From NCBI RefSeq assembly GCF_021155765.1, contig NC_060108.1, forward strand, positions 13,789,025 through 13,853,024: a DNA stretch of 64,000 nt. The letters run 5' to 3'. This stretch comes from Diprion similis. Lineage: Eukaryota; Arthropoda; Insecta; Hymenoptera; Diprionidae. Within the stretch, counting starts at the first letter, position 1, and the number at the start of each line of letters is the position of its first letter. The position numbers were made by a program, and so were the translations under genes. The notes under the pieces were generated by a model. The model saw only the letters and a list, made by a program, of their open reading frames with translations, made no database searches and was not told the DNA's origin. Of this stretch, positions 1-13,717 are shown one piece after another.

Positions 1-289
1 AAAAAAAATTAAGAAAAAAATTTTACCTCGCTAGCTAAATTTCAATCTCTTCGTTTCTTCTTCTTTCTATTTTTTTTTTTTTTTTTGTTTTTTTTTTTTT
101 TGTGCTACTCTCTTCAGACACATGATATTCCCGGATGAATAAGAAGCGGGGGGAAGGGTGGAGGGGGGTGAGATACATGAGGGGTAGAAAAAAAATGAAA
201 AAAAAAAGTAAATAAGGAACGCGTCGTTACGGAGGAAAGTTGTATAAATAACCCGAGATAAGTTTCACTCTGACGAATGTCCACGTATT

Positions 290-293
<4 letters not shown>

Positions 294-355
<62 letters not shown>
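294..355. repeat. (TA)n microsatellite
   Basis: An uninterrupted run of alternating A and T about 62 bp long. It is the first of two TA arrays within 250 bp, and short interrupted TA stretches continue just after it. Confidence 0.95.
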
Positions 356-369
<14 letters not shown>

Positions 370-430
370 TTATATCCAAGCCTCTACGGTTTCTAATTTA
401 TACGTGCACATAATATACGCGGACCACGTG

Positions 431-432
<2 letters not shown>

Positions 433-517
<85 letters not shown>
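433..517. repeat. (TA)n microsatellite
   Basis: A second pure TA array of about 85 bp, separated from the first by about 80 bp of ordinary sequence. The reading frame that crosses it is only an artefact of the repeat. Confidence 0.95.
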
Positions 518-2145
518 CAAAACGGATGTACACAATTGACCAAAGTTCTCGCCCGTAGTTGTATAACGATGCGATATACCCGTCCCGGTAACTGATAATA
601 ATCCAGGTTCTAATTAAGCTATTGACGCCTGTCCACAAAGCTTCAAGAGTATCTCGTCACGTCGGGTAGTTAGATGCAAGCACTACACCGTGGGATGATG
701 ATCGCATCGCGATGTGTACGGTATAATAACACAGAAGGTGAGGTCGACACTAACGCCTGTCCGTATAGGTGAGAATAAATAAGAGTCGTTTCCGGGGGCG
801 CGAGAAGGTGGGAAAATTTTTTGCGGGGATCGGAGGGTGGTTTTGGGGGAATTCCCGCGAAATAACTGCCGACATGCTTTCGAAATCAGCAATCCGTTCC
901 GTCGAATTCCGAGACGGAGGGATCTCCTCGCCTCGAATTGAATTATTCCGTTTCAGAATATCTTTGTATTATATGTACGGATGTATGGATGCTGGGTGCG
1001 AAGGTATGTACAACCAAATACCGTTCACTCTCGTTACGAAGTATTTAATAGCCGACGAATTCCACGATCGCGATGTCTGCAGATCTGCGTTTCGGAATCA
1101 GGTGAACGAATTTTTTTCAACAATCGTGAAAGCGCGTTCAATTTCTATTTCTTGTTTGTTGTGCCGGGGTTTAAATGGGATTGTTAACATTCGGAGAGTG
1201 AAATATATTGCACATTTTTGTGCCAGCGGGTGAACCAAGTCGTCACTTTTTACGCTCGGCTTTGACCATCCGATTGGAAGCTCGAAATTAAAGCCCAATT
1301 GGAAATGCGTGTGCGTGATGAAATAATCGGTATTCAGCTCTGACGATGATTTTTCATTCGTTAATCGAATCGTCCAACAGGGTTTTAGGGATGTACCGGA
1401 CAGTTCGTTGGGAAAAAAGAAAAATCCGTTTTAAATATCTGCAGCAATTTCATTTGTCAGAAATTAAACCAAGCATATTCGAACAGCGCAAACTGTAAGA
1501 TGAAATAACAATTTGTAAAAAAGTTCCATTGTCGTAACGTGCAGATTTAATTGTTGACAAACATCTGTTGTAGGTACTCTTCTGATAAAAAATTTTCCAT
1601 AAAGTCTGGATGTAACTACTTATAATATTTTTTCTCTAGTCGAACTCGATCTATGCTGAACAAAATTAGCCCAAAGACATTGGAATCGAATCAAAAACAT
1701 CAAAGTTTAATCATTTTGAACATTCGAATCACGAAAGCTTTCCCAAAATTCCTGATACTTCATGTAGCCTTGTATTGGTAGAATTCGCTCACTCAGATTC
1801 GTTTCGCCAAGGTTATTAGTAGCAAAAACTTATCTAAGTAAAATTTCAAACTTGATCAAAAATACCCCGCAATAGGTATTTCAAGTTTCTTAATTTATCA
1901 TAGATTATACGTAAAAATTGAACGTCGATTAAATAATCCTAGGCCAAAAATTGTCGAAAACTGAGTTTTCCGAACAACCATCGATCGCCGGTTCAGCGAT
2001 AATTTTTCCAACAAAGAACGAGGGACGGGGAAAAGTAGCGACGTTAACGGGCGGCAAAAAAGCACATAGAAAAAGTGGCTCATCAGCTAATCCTGCAAGG
2101 TTCCTTGGAACGAACGGGACGAAAAATTTTCCTGCTTCGCTCTGC

Positions 2146-2181
<36 letters not shown>

Positions 2182-2611
2182 CGAGGTTGAGAGATCGGAT
2201 GGTAAACTGGTCATGGTGTAGTGGTGGTAAACGTCGGGCGTGAACACGATTCCGCAGATTGATCGAAACCTGAGCTGCTAAGGGTGGCAGAGGCGGCATG
2301 GGCTCAACTAGCTGGAGCCTGACTCACGCCATCCAATTATTAACGGTGCATGGAGTTTAATCAATCGAAACCGGTGTGTCGATGTTGGTACATACCTACG
2401 TGCCTGGGGCCCTCGATTATCTCGGAAACGCGCCTACGTATGCATGGCCGTTAATGTAACGACGCGGGGCAAAAACCGGGCAGAGCTTTTTCACTTTCCC
2501 CGCGATCCTCACCTCCTTCCGCTCTATTTTATCAGTTCCGAGTGTCGGAGGGTCTGCAGGTGCGATGCAGGGACTGCTGCAGGGTAATCAAACCCAGAAT
2601 AAATCCTCCCT
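518..2611. other. Non-coding stretch, probably intronic
   Basis: I see no convincing gene here. Reading frames of up to about 150 codons exist but begin at non-ATG codons, overlap on both strands and resemble no family. A short tandem array of the unit AAGC lies near 2151-2180. If the minus-strand first exon proposed near 5.2 kb is real, this stretch belongs to the first intron of a gene that continues beyond the left edge of the window. Confidence 0.5.
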
Positions 2612-2861
2612 ACAGGGTGACCACAATGTTTTTGACAAAAAATTCCATCACTTTTCCCAGTTCTGTTAAGTTATTAAAATCCAAATCAGACTCTACACAT
2701 TGGATTAAAATTCAATTCGAATCGAAGAAAAATACATATAATGTAGAAAAAAGTTAGTTCGAGTCAACTTGTTACCTCAAAAAATCATTCTAATTCCCGT
2801 GATGGAAAACCCCCTGATATTTCCAGGTTTTCCAGATTTTCCAGGTTTGTGACCACCCTGT
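2612..2861. mobile_element. Short inverted-repeat element (MITE-like), CAGGGTG termini
   Basis: The left end reads ACAGGGTGACCACAA and the reverse complement of the right end reads ACAGGGTGGTCACAA, a 13/15 match. The 250-bp interior has no coding potential and ends in repeated 'TTTCCAGGTTTTCCAG' phrases. The left 12 bases recur exactly at the end of the element at 51461. No clear target-site duplication is visible. This looks like a non-autonomous DNA transposon; the superfamily is not assigned. Confidence 0.6.
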
Positions 2862-5209
2862 CACGTGAAGGGTTGATCTTTACGAGGAAAGAGGGAGTCT
2901 CGAGGCGACCTCAACCGGCCGACCTTGTTCCTCAAAATTTAATGCTCTACTCAATTTTTTAACGCCGGCACAACTTGAGCCTGATACTCTATTACTGTAT
3001 AGCCGGGAAACGTCTCCGGGCGATAACGGCTCTGCAAGCTGCCGCTGCTGCACCGCGCGCTTACTTTCAGAGTGGGAATTATTAAAAGCGAAGCTTTCGG
3101 ATTCTCGACATGTCTGCCACGGGATTCCTCGTGACGCTTCGAATCCCGCCCTGCAGTTTTTGCAACTTTCTTTTTTCTTCTTTCTTCTCCCGCTCTCTTC
3201 TAGAGTTCTGAGTCACAAGCTACTCTCATTTTCACAGTTTTTATATCACAGCGTTTCACTTCCCCGTAACATTCCCCGTAACATTCCCCGTATAATTGGC
3301 ACTTGAATAATCCTGAAGACAATGAAATCGCGATCAAATAAATCGTAAATACGGTTTGACAGCTCTGTTTATTTACGGAAAAATTCACAGGGAAAAGAAT
3401 TTACATTTCCATAACAGGGGTGAAAAAGTAACAACAAATAAAACTTGTGACAAAATTTATCCTTGTCCTACAATGTTGCCAATCGAAACGAATAAAAAAT
3501 TCCATTCAAATAATATACCGTATTGAACGACGTCGTTATAATCAGGACGAAATAAGATATCGAGGACTGCAGTTAAATATGGATAAAACGGTCACGTGAC
3601 GACACGTCCAGGCTGACTCGGGTATCCGGTGAAATCAGCTTGGCAAGTTGACAGAAATTTTTCAATCGCGAAACCAATTCTAAAAATGCGCGCTGAATGT
3701 ACCGAATTTAATTCTCGTTTACGTACATATACGTGCCTGTGTGTGCATCAAATACGTGTTTAAGAATCGATCAATTGAACATAAAAAGCGAGGAAATAAA
3801 CGCGGCCGGGTAAGGGTGACTGTGAGGGTACAGGGGAGGGGGAAGGGAAAAAAAATCGCTCTTTCTCGCCCATCTGGTAAATAATTTCGAGGTCGTCGAG
3901 GCCTGTCGGTTTTAACGACATCTTTAAACGCAGGCAACAGTCCGTGGGTTGTGTGCCGAAGAGGTCCTTCACACTCACATACGAAAATGTTAATTCACAC
4001 ACATTGTAGGCGGGGTACGTAGGTGTGGGTCTATCATCGTAACCCGGGGCCGGGAGCCATTCGAAAGGCGTAGGCGTGTATAGAAACGACATGTGAGCGG
4101 GGTGGCAGTAAATCAAAGAGGAAGTATGATTGACGGTAGTTGATACGACAAATTGATGTTCGTAATGGTATTGGATCGGAGGCATGGCCTATCTCGTTGC
4201 TTATCGGTTCGATCGCGTCGTCGTCGGGAGTATCAGTGGTGCACAAGGTGGCGATGAGCTGCTTACACTTGTGTCTTTTGCCCTTTAATCCGTTGCCAAC
4301 GTCTCCTCGAATGTTGAACGAACGTTTTTCATTTTCACCAAATTAGCGTAACAAGAAGCACCCCCCCCCCCCCTCCACCCCCTTCGGCGGTCATCTCTCA
4401 CCGAAAGATTAAAAATTCAATCACTTTATACCGAGACACGGATTCGTTATCAGGTTTGATCAAACCTCTATTGAGGAACACCGTTTAATCCTGGACGGAT
4501 GGTGTAGCTTGTAATGAGCTTGCAGCCTGCGCGGGACGTCGATCCATCAAAGCTTCTTAAATGTTTAAAAAGTACAGACTATATAACACGAACAACGATC
4601 CGCCCGTGATGAATTGTTATCGACGAATTATAATGTCAGTAGAAGAAGAAGTAGAAGAAAAGGAGGAAACAAAAAAGAAGGTGGAGTGTGCAAGGATAGA
4701 TCGCAAGAATCGTCGGGGATGAAAAAGCGAGCTTTTAATTCCACTTTCGTCGTCTTGTTGTTGGTGCGCGACGGAAGAGGTGATAAACGAAAATAGAGGA
4801 CACAACGGTGACGCAGAATAATAACGAGGTGCTCCACAAGTACGACAACTCGGTGTTTACGCGCTGACTAACCTAGATATGTACTCTCCAACCATCGCGA
4901 GTAACTATAAATTTAACACTTGGTTGGTTTTACGGGAATTTTGTAACGCGGTGCGAACGGTTTTGAGAACTGCACGAGCTTTCCGTATCCCGCGCAAACG
5001 GGGTGCAGGTACTTTCACCAAGGAGAAGTCGTCCCGTGTGAGAGAGTGCGGGTGCAGGAAGGCGGGTCGCGGCTGGATATCAGGGCGACTCGATATCCGT
5101 CGTCGACGGTGGCAGAGAGGACCAGCAGGACGAGGAGGGAAAGGAAAGGAAATAAAAACAGAGGAAAGAAAACTAAGGATGCAGGGAAAAGCGCGACTAG
5201 CTTACCTGG
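2862..5209. other. Non-coding stretch, probably intronic
   Basis: There is no recognisable gene. A 12-bp unit around CATTCCCCGTAA is repeated three times near 3258-3292, and a run of 13 C lies at 4361-4373. A minus-strand frame of 141 codons with a true ATG (4185 down to 3760) is open but matches no family and is crossed by an equally open plus-strand frame, so I do not call it a gene. Confidence 0.5.
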
Positions 5210-5420
5210 TGAGGCTGTGGCGGTTCTAGGCGATGACGTGCGTCCGGTGTGGCGGGGCTGGCATGGCCTCTCCACGGTCAGCGATGCGCTCAGACGACGG
5301 AGTCTTGTCCTACCTCCTAGGGGTCGGCTCCAGGACTGCTGCTGATCCGAGTTCCACAGCCACTCACACCGACTACCTGGCTCCTGGCACACTATTGATT
5401 TCGTCCCAGACGGCCGCCCG
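5210..5420 (-). other. Probable non-coding first exon of a gene leaving the window to the left
   Basis: On the minus strand a strong splice donor (CACCAG|GTAAGC) ends at position 5210. Upstream of it the DNA is unusually GC-rich for this window and lies just downstream of a cAMP-response-type site. No ATG-initiated frame of useful length crosses the donor, so the exon would be 5' untranslated. The rest of the gene would lie to the left, with a first intron of at least 5 kb. The 5' limit given is approximate. This is inference from a donor site and base composition only. Confidence 0.35.
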
Positions 5421-5462
5421 ACCCACGCAGACGCCCAGCGTCGGCGCGTCGCTTTAGCAACG

Positions 5463-5470
5463 TGACGTCA
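5463..5470. promoter_or_regulatory. Palindromic CRE site TGACGTCA
   Basis: A perfect TGACGTCA octamer, the consensus for CREB/ATF-type bZIP factors, lies in a GC-rich island about 250 bp upstream of the proposed minus-strand donor at 5210. Its place in the only GC-rich island of the first 14 kb supports a promoter here. Binding itself is inference. Confidence 0.4.
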
Positions 5471-8400
5471 TGCCGAAGAGGGATGAAATCTCCGTCCTCT
5501 CCCTCGAGTTCCTCCTTCTCCCCGCCTACCCGCCTCCCCTAAACTCCGAACGCCGCGTTCTTCACTCGACGAAGGTTCTGCTCGTCTGGTCCGCCTCCTG
5601 CAGGTTCGTTCGCGTCTCTTCTTCGTCCTTACACGCCATCCACCTACGAGGATGCTGAGAGTGCGGGGGCTTCTCCGCCTGTCGTCACCCCGAGGCCTGC
5701 TTAACCTCGCCTTCTCAATTACCCGTCCTTCGCCCAGAAATTGTGGATATACACAAGCCGACGAGCGCAGTCCATTCTCTACAAAAATCGGTCTCGCTTT
5801 ATCCAGAGTTTGAGAAATTTTATTTACAGAATCATCGAAGTGTCGATGCGTGACACGCACCTTTGTCTTATCGAATGTAATCTCGTTTTTTCGTCAATGA
5901 TCAGCTTATCGACATCTTTCTTATTAGGGGGATAAATAATCTCTTAATTCTCGGTTTAGGACGAACATATCAATCATCATCACTCCTCGATTATGCTCAA
6001 ATAATTAGCTGATTACTATTTTTTACAAAACAAAATCATCATCAATTTTCCGAACTATCAAAGATCGTTTTTCGATCTAGAATGAAAAAAAGCTTTATAC
6101 CACGCTTTTGAAAGTTTTGAATTATTCAACTGAAACGGTACGTCTGTTTCGATTAACTTTTTTCTTTATCCGCATTTTCTCCACCTGTAATACGGACCTC
6201 GAAATCAGACCAGTGGAAAGAAAAAACCTTGAAGCTTACGAAGTATTGCAGTTTTATTATTTCAATATTTTTTACTATTATCAATCGGCGACGATCTTTA
6301 GGTCATAAAAATGACGAGGGAAGCATCGGTGCTTATCTATAATCAAGGCGGAGCATCAACTTTTTTTTTATCTCCCTAAGAGATCGACTGCTTCGAAGTA
6401 AGATTGCAACCCTCATTCGTCAAATTTAACGCGTCTCTGTCACGTTGGATTAATTTGTTCAATCTTCCATTGCACGGAGTACGAAAAATTGGGAAAAATG
6501 TCTAAATATCGATCCCATTTTTAAATGAAAAACAAACCACGAAGAAAACGTGAAACTCGATAGAGAGAAAAATTGTCATTTCCCGTTCAATTCGAAGCAA
6601 AAGTCTTAAATTATCTAAAATTACTATCCAAATTGCAAAGCGAAAGAAATCATGCTCGTCGAACGGTCGGAATCGCACCGCGTTTTACCGATAAATGCAA
6701 AAATAATTGGGGCTTGATCGCTGAGGCTTTTTTCCACAACTTATAATCCCTAAACGATTTCACTGGCTATGTTGAAAAAACAGTGAGAAATATTACTGGG
6801 GTAAAGTGCCTTGTGAAATGGATTTACGATCGTTTCTTACAGTCGCGTAGCCCGCGCTTTCAAAATCAGATACTTCTTATAATTCTTCTGAAATACTGCA
6901 GCAGCACAATCCCTGATGAAACATTGGATGAGTATAATATAATAAATTTCAGGTTCATTTGATCGAAGCAAATCTTTGTTCGTCTGAAATTAGCTCCGAC
7001 CCCACTTAGCCGCCGTCGGCGATGAAATTGCATATCTATACGGAGTTCGCCACGACTGACTGAGAGAACAGCGAGAGATATTCAAAAGGATCTTTGTTCG
7101 TCGAATTTATTTGCGTCAGGTAAACTCCCGGCTGTGTGTCACAGGCGAAACTTGGTTACATCGATAATGAGAAGGCCTGATCCTCGCGCTCAGCTTATTT
7201 CATGATATTTCACGAATCGCACGGTGCCGCCGAGGTGAACTGACTCGATTATACGAAGAAGGTGCTTCGATAAATAAGGGGTAAAAATCGCCACCGGCGA
7301 ATCCTACCCGGCAGTTCTCCTCGGCCTCGCCTTTCCATTTCGAATTTGAATAATAGACTAGATCCGAAACCGTATTTTGGGACAGCGGACGAACAGCCTT
7401 CGAGTAGCATTCGCTGTTTACGAGGTGTGCCGAAGCCTCGGGAAAGACATTCTTCAAATGGCAGGGTACACCCGACACATACCCACGTGTATCGATGGAT
7501 CCAAGGGTCTCAGGTCTTGAGGTGCAAGGTTTGAACAGGCCCGAAGGTTCGGCGCACTGACAGATGTCAACAAACGTGTTTAAATCGAGGGCGGATGGAG
7601 ATTTTATGTTGATACTTTCCTTTCTTCCCTTTCACCCCATCCTCGCTCACACATTCTCTCTCTCTCTCTCTCTATCTTATACACGCACACGTAGAGTATT
7701 CTGTCGATAAGCGATGGCCATTTTTTCGTCTCCCCCCTTCAGATCATCTGCAAAACTTCGAAACGTGGTCAAGTTATAGAAAATTGGCCAATCCCAAATC
7801 ATTCGAGGGATGAATCAAATTCGCCGGCCAGAGATCAGAGGAGAACGTTCTCCTGATAAAATGGAACGAAATAATGTTTGGATTTCAAAGTTTGAAGAAC
7901 AGAAGAGATAGAAGAATATGCAGTTTTACCTCGCGACGCGGTGCCGGCAAACGTGATACGCGAGAATAGAACTTGTATCTATGTCTATTAGGGTGGTACT
8001 TAAAAAAATCGTTTCTGAATTTTGACCGACTCAACCCCCAAATCGGCCCTAAGTAATTCAAAAATAATTTACTCATTTTTCCAGACTTTTATCTCGACTC
8101 TAAACCGTGCCCGAAAGAGGGTGGATATCCCCATTTAACCACTCTAGGGGCACGTTAAATCTACCGAACGGATTTCGATAAAGTTTTGTACTGGGAAGGC
8201 TTCTTGGGTCGCTGACTTTGCCTCTGAATTTAGAATTTGAAAATTCAAAATGAATGATCCAAATCCCAAAAGTCACTTGATGTTGGCTCTTTTTCTTTCC
8301 CTTGCTCCTTGCTCTCTCTTTAACTTGTACTTAGTTTTATACTTAGCTTTAGTTTTAGCCCTGCAATCATAATTAGTCTCAAGTTCTTTCTGTACCTTGC

Positions 8401-11400
8401 TCTAACCATTTACCAACATTCATATGGATATTATTAAATCCCATTCTATTCTATTCGATTCCCTCTCTAACTTCACGTATTCGAATGAAACCAACTCTGA
8501 AATATTTTCTTAATGAATAGAAAAACTTCAGCGTTATAATTTCATTCAAATCCATCAATCGCATCAAGAAATCACCTCGATGGGTGCCTATCTTTGGGGG
8601 TCGTTTTTACCCCTCTAAACCGTTTTCCCGCAGATAAAAAAATACGTGTCTCTTAGTTTTCAATGTTCTACAACATACGTGAGTCCCAACGAAATCAGAG
8701 AGGGACACCAAACCGATGTTCCCTGTATAAAAGCCTATTGAACTGAAAAATTTTAGTCAGTTATAACTAAACGAGGATATTTTTTACGTTCCGATAACCA
8801 ATGAATATAATATCAACAGCTAAAATCAGACTGAATATGAAATATTGCCACGTTTTCTTGCGCTATTTCAACAATATTGAAATCGTTATTGCGTACCGAT
8901 ACCTATTCCGCTAGAACTTTCTACCAACATGTATAATTACAAGAAATGGCATTTTTCGCATTGTGCGAATTACTCGGTCGTGGGTTGTACCGTTATTCAC
9001 GTTTATCCTCTTTTCTCCTTAATTCTTCCGCGGCTACTGCCATTTCTTATATTCCTCGAGTTTTATTCTCCACGGTTTTGTTTCATTCAAGACGAGTTCT
9101 CCGGCCACGTGCATGTGGATTTACCCTGCATCCTTTGAAAGCTGGCGTGCTGCGCTACTCCGTGGGTGATAAAACTGAATAGGCGAAGAGGTAGACGTGG
9201 GTACGTAAAACGTGCGGGATAAGCGAGCAGCGAGCAGCGAGCAGCTGCTGCAGTCCGGAGATTTCTACACGCGATCTGAATTTTTTTCATTTTCATTTAC
9301 TCTTTTTCTTGTACTCGCGATTTCTGCTTCTTATATATATATATAGATATATATATACGTACACAACGTTTTTCGTTTCCGTTTCTTCATTTTACTGCCC
9401 ACGTTTTTTCATTCTTCGCGTTTTCTTTGCGGTTTCTCTTTCTCTCTGTGTAATTAATTAATAATACCATACCTACGCAAGCTTTTACGTAGAAATTCGA
9501 ATGTAGGGAAATCTGCGAAGCACGTGTTCGGCAAATTAGTTCATAGACATGATGCGAACTTTCCATGTTGTACATATGTAAATGCAACGTAGGTATAATA
9601 CACCACCACACCTCATACCTAACGCCTAAAACTTTTCTCGTTCAAGTTTCAGAATTCATTTAAATAAACGTATAATTATACGTACTCAAGGTGAGAATAC
9701 ATAGACCTGATGCAATAGCCGACAATTTCACTGCTGCAAAATGAGTCCTATCGACACAGTTCCAATACAGATATCGCCATGGAAACCTGTTGTACCTTGA
9801 ACCTATTTTAGGTTTCGATTTATTTAGAACTGGCAGGGTGTAAATGACATTGCTGACTGAATTCAATGTTATTTCACGTTTCAATTGCGCTCGATTAATT
9901 AACGGTTCCAGTCTCGATGTTCTTTTTTATATTGTTTACTTTTTTTTTTTTGGGCGTTAGAAAATAGCGGATTTGGGTCCGAGGTACGAGAGGATGGATG
10001 TTATTCGTACCTCAAACATGTGGAGGTTGTTCCTTGGACACACGTTTAATTATCGTTCATGGCAAGGTATTTATTTATACGTTTGATTGACGCAATTATT
10101 TTCTTTTTTTCAACTTATTTATTGCAACGCTCGGAACAAGTTGCGTGATGAAAGAACGAAATTTATTTTCTAACCATTTGATATGAATTGTTGAAAGGAT
10201 ATTTATGCCTGTTGATCTTTATAAATGAATAAATAAATAAATAAATAAAATATTGAAGTTTGACGATTTTTCATTATTTCATTAATAAATTACTTATTAT
10301 CTGTTTCACCGATAGGCGAACACGTTATGTAAGCATTCTGCAGGCAGATTCCCGTTTTTCATTTTCTTACTTTTATTTCGTTTCTCTTTTTCTCTTCTCT
10401 TTTACATTCCACAGGAGATTCGCTGTACTTCGGATCAGAACCGAGCCAGTGTTTCACGGTAACAGTTTTAGGAAAAATCCGAGAAAAAAGAGGATTATGA
10501 AAATGAGATGGAAGGCTGCGATAACAGTATCGAGACTTGATACGTGATGTAGGTAAACAGATCGCTCGACGTCAAAACAGTTGTCTAGACTCGAGACGCT
10601 CGTGTGCCACGCGAAATAGAAAAAAAAGTCAATTTTTAACGGGAAATAAAAATAGACCAAAGAAAATAAAAATTTGAACCAACAAAAGAGAAAGGAGAAT
10701 AAAAGAAAGGTAATCACATTTCGACGTTGAATTTTACACGATCATCTGTATCATGTAAATAATGCAAGCCAGGTTTTTTTTAAAATTTGCAATAAAAATC
10801 AGCTTGCTTTTGCAAAAGCAATTTGAATTGAGGTGACTTTCCAGATTGAAGAAACAGTAAATCGGACATTAACGAAAGTGGGACTTCTTTTACCTCTTGT
10901 AAAAAAAAAAGTGGCGGATTGAAGCCGATCTTCAAGAGTCCACTCGACGATTCATTATTTTGGAAAATTCCGTGAAGAAATTGAATCGCGTAAACTTTTT
11001 GACACGTTATTGAAATTGAAAAAAATTGAAGTTGCTTTCTAGAATTGAGCTTAAAGATTATTACTCCGGGAAAAAGAACGTTTCTGCCTTATCCCAGAAG
11101 AAAAAACAATATTGCTACGAAATGAAAAGTCCGAGGAAAATGGAATTTAAGGAATTCTAAAATTAAGGATGTAATTTAACGATAAGGATAAGGGAGACGA
11201 CTTTTCGAACTTCATTTAAAGACCCAAACATCCCTGATATCCGTATATACCGCTCGCATACTTAAATGGAACAACATTTTTCACGAAAAGGCATTACGCA
11301 GGCATGAATTTTTATCAGGTTCGTCCCTGTCAGGCTAAGGCGGATCGAAAATCTCTTGACATTGCTGGGTGAGGATATACTGGACCCCACCCCAGCACCT

Positions 11401-13717
11401 GAGGTATAAGACGCGAGGCAAAACGCCGAGAGGATCGACGTATAATCGTCGGGATCAAAGAATCTGTACGGAACTACGCGTGGGCCGAATTCAATGCGAA
11501 CACGACTATCGTTTGAAAATTTTCCAAATTTTCTCCGGACTGTGTATTCCTCTAACCACTGTACGAGTTTCTGATCTTATCGATCTTAAAAAATGCGTCA
11601 CTTTCTCGAAACCTTGTAACAGAAAAAAAAAATAACTGTTTCAATTTTAAAAATCAATTTCGGTAAATCCTAATTAGCGAATTTGCAAAGTAAAACTTTA
11701 ATACAGGGTAGAATTAGTGTGGCTTCTTTTTTGCTTCGTAGTTACCCACAACGGAGTAAAAACTATGACTAGTGTGGGTACTTCGAATCGTTTGAAAAAC
11801 GTTACAAAAGGAAAAGTTCACATGCAAAATGGGTGCCAATTTATATACGAGGTTGCAGGCGTCTGCCGTAATTGCAAAATCATTATTCCACACATGCCCA
11901 CGTAAACGTAGGTGCAAAAAATAAATCCGTATACTAAAAATATTTTACATATATCTGTGCAGATTATATTTCCAGGCCATTTGAATCTTCGAACCACTTT
12001 AAATGTTTCTCGTCTAAACTATTGTCGAACAACGACTGAAGTGTATACTTTGAGTTAGGTCGTAACTCATTTCGCCAAAACGTTTACGAGTTCCGTCGAA
12101 AATTTAACATTGAACGCTACTTTTCTGCTAATGCACATTTGCCTAACGAGTTTGTATAATACAATGCTAAGAACCTGCGGTAAACATGACTGTTTGTTTT
12201 TCTTTGTTTTTGGTTTGTTTGTTTTTTTAACCCAGAATGTCTACAGTTTTCTCTTTCTACCTTTTTTTTTTGTGATAAAATCTGTAGCAAATTATTCCCA
12301 GGAATATATAGACTTTTATTCAATTTATTTCTTCACCGAAAAATGTTGAAAGCGGGCTTGAAAATAGAAACGAAACGATGTTTAGAAATCGACAGATTAC
12401 TCGTCGCAATTTTTCAGAATTAAACAGAACAATCTGTGTGTACAGTAAAAGAAAACTTTTTTACCACACATTGCTAAAATATGTTAAATTACAATTGCAT
12501 ATAACTGAGTATATGGGCGACGATGTGACAAAACATATAAATTCGCGAATACATTGCACAATCGTCGGAAATTGCTGAGCAGGTGTTCCGAGTAATCGAA
12601 TCGCAAGTTCAATACTTTTTGCGCGCAAAACTCGGCCTAGACTTCGCTGCGATACTTTGAAGTTCTTTCAGTACTCACCGAGGGCGAGGAATGTTCGAAA
12701 AACTTCCCCATATGTATGCGAAAGTGTCTCCTGGGTAAAGTGCATGCCCGCAAGTCTCAGATTTGTCTAGACTTTATAAAACGCAAGATTACACGCGGTT
12801 GACATGAGAGTAGAAACGTTGAAGTATATAATTTTGCGTACGCATTTCTAATTCTCAAATCAAGGCAGATGTGTTTTGCGAAGGCATAATAATACAAAAT
12901 TTCATTCATATTTTAGACTTCATTATACCGCTAATCCTAGATATTATCACTTTTGATTACTCGTAGAATTTTTAATTATATTTCTAATTTGAAACTTTTC
13001 GATATAATTTTAGATTTGCACATTTATACATGAATTTCAAACTACAAAGAAAAGTTTTCTTTCGAATCGTTCGTAAAAATCTTTGCGTAAGGTTTCACTC
13101 TGTATTAATTGTGAATCGAACAAATTTTAACTGCGATATAAAAATTTTTAAAATCTAGCTTTCAACTTCACGATCAACAAAATTAAAGCGTCGGAATTTC
13201 GTGTACGAAAAGGTACATTTTCATCGTGATTGTCAGTATTACGAAATGATATACTCATCAGAAAATGAGATATCTAATTCGCTGAAGCTTATCAGTTTCC
13301 TCAAATATAATGGAGTGTCTAGACACCGTTTCGCGTATATTGATGTTACAGCAGACATTTACTTGCCTTTTTTACGAGCCAAACATGCGCGCGTGTAGTT
13401 ATTACACGCACGAGCATGGATATAACACCGAATCGAAACCTCATCGCCCATATTCGAAAACCTGATAATATTGCAAATAGACGAAAAAGAAAAAGAAATT
13501 AGTATCGTGAACGACGATTTAAAATTCAGGATTATAGGATACACAGGATACACAGATTACGCATTTTTCAAAACGATACCACAGACGATGTCGATACGAT
13601 GCAACGCTCTGTAACGTATTTTTAACATTCATACTATTTATTCTCCAGAGAAGGGAGCAAAAAGACAAAAAAACCTGCTTTCTTCAATATATATGTATAT
13701 ATGTATATGTATATGTG
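5471..13717. other. Gene-poor stretch, no coding gene seen
   Basis: About 8 kb without a supported gene. Contents seen: a (TC)n tract near 7650-7672; a stretch from about 7988 that begins AGGGTGGTAC, resembles a dispersed repeat end and has no matching partner end that I could find; GAGCAGC-type tandem units near 9223-9246; and a short (AAAT)n array near 10226-10248. The many short reading frames have no family resemblance and no consistent splice sites. Confidence 0.5.

Noticed and set aside
769-1233. 154-codon plus-strand frame
   Set aside because: It starts at GTG, resembles no family, overlaps other open frames and has no splice context.
3760-4185. 141-codon minus-strand frame with a true ATG
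   Set aside because: There is no domain or family resemblance, the proline/phenylalanine-rich end derives from simple sequence, and the opposite strand is equally open.
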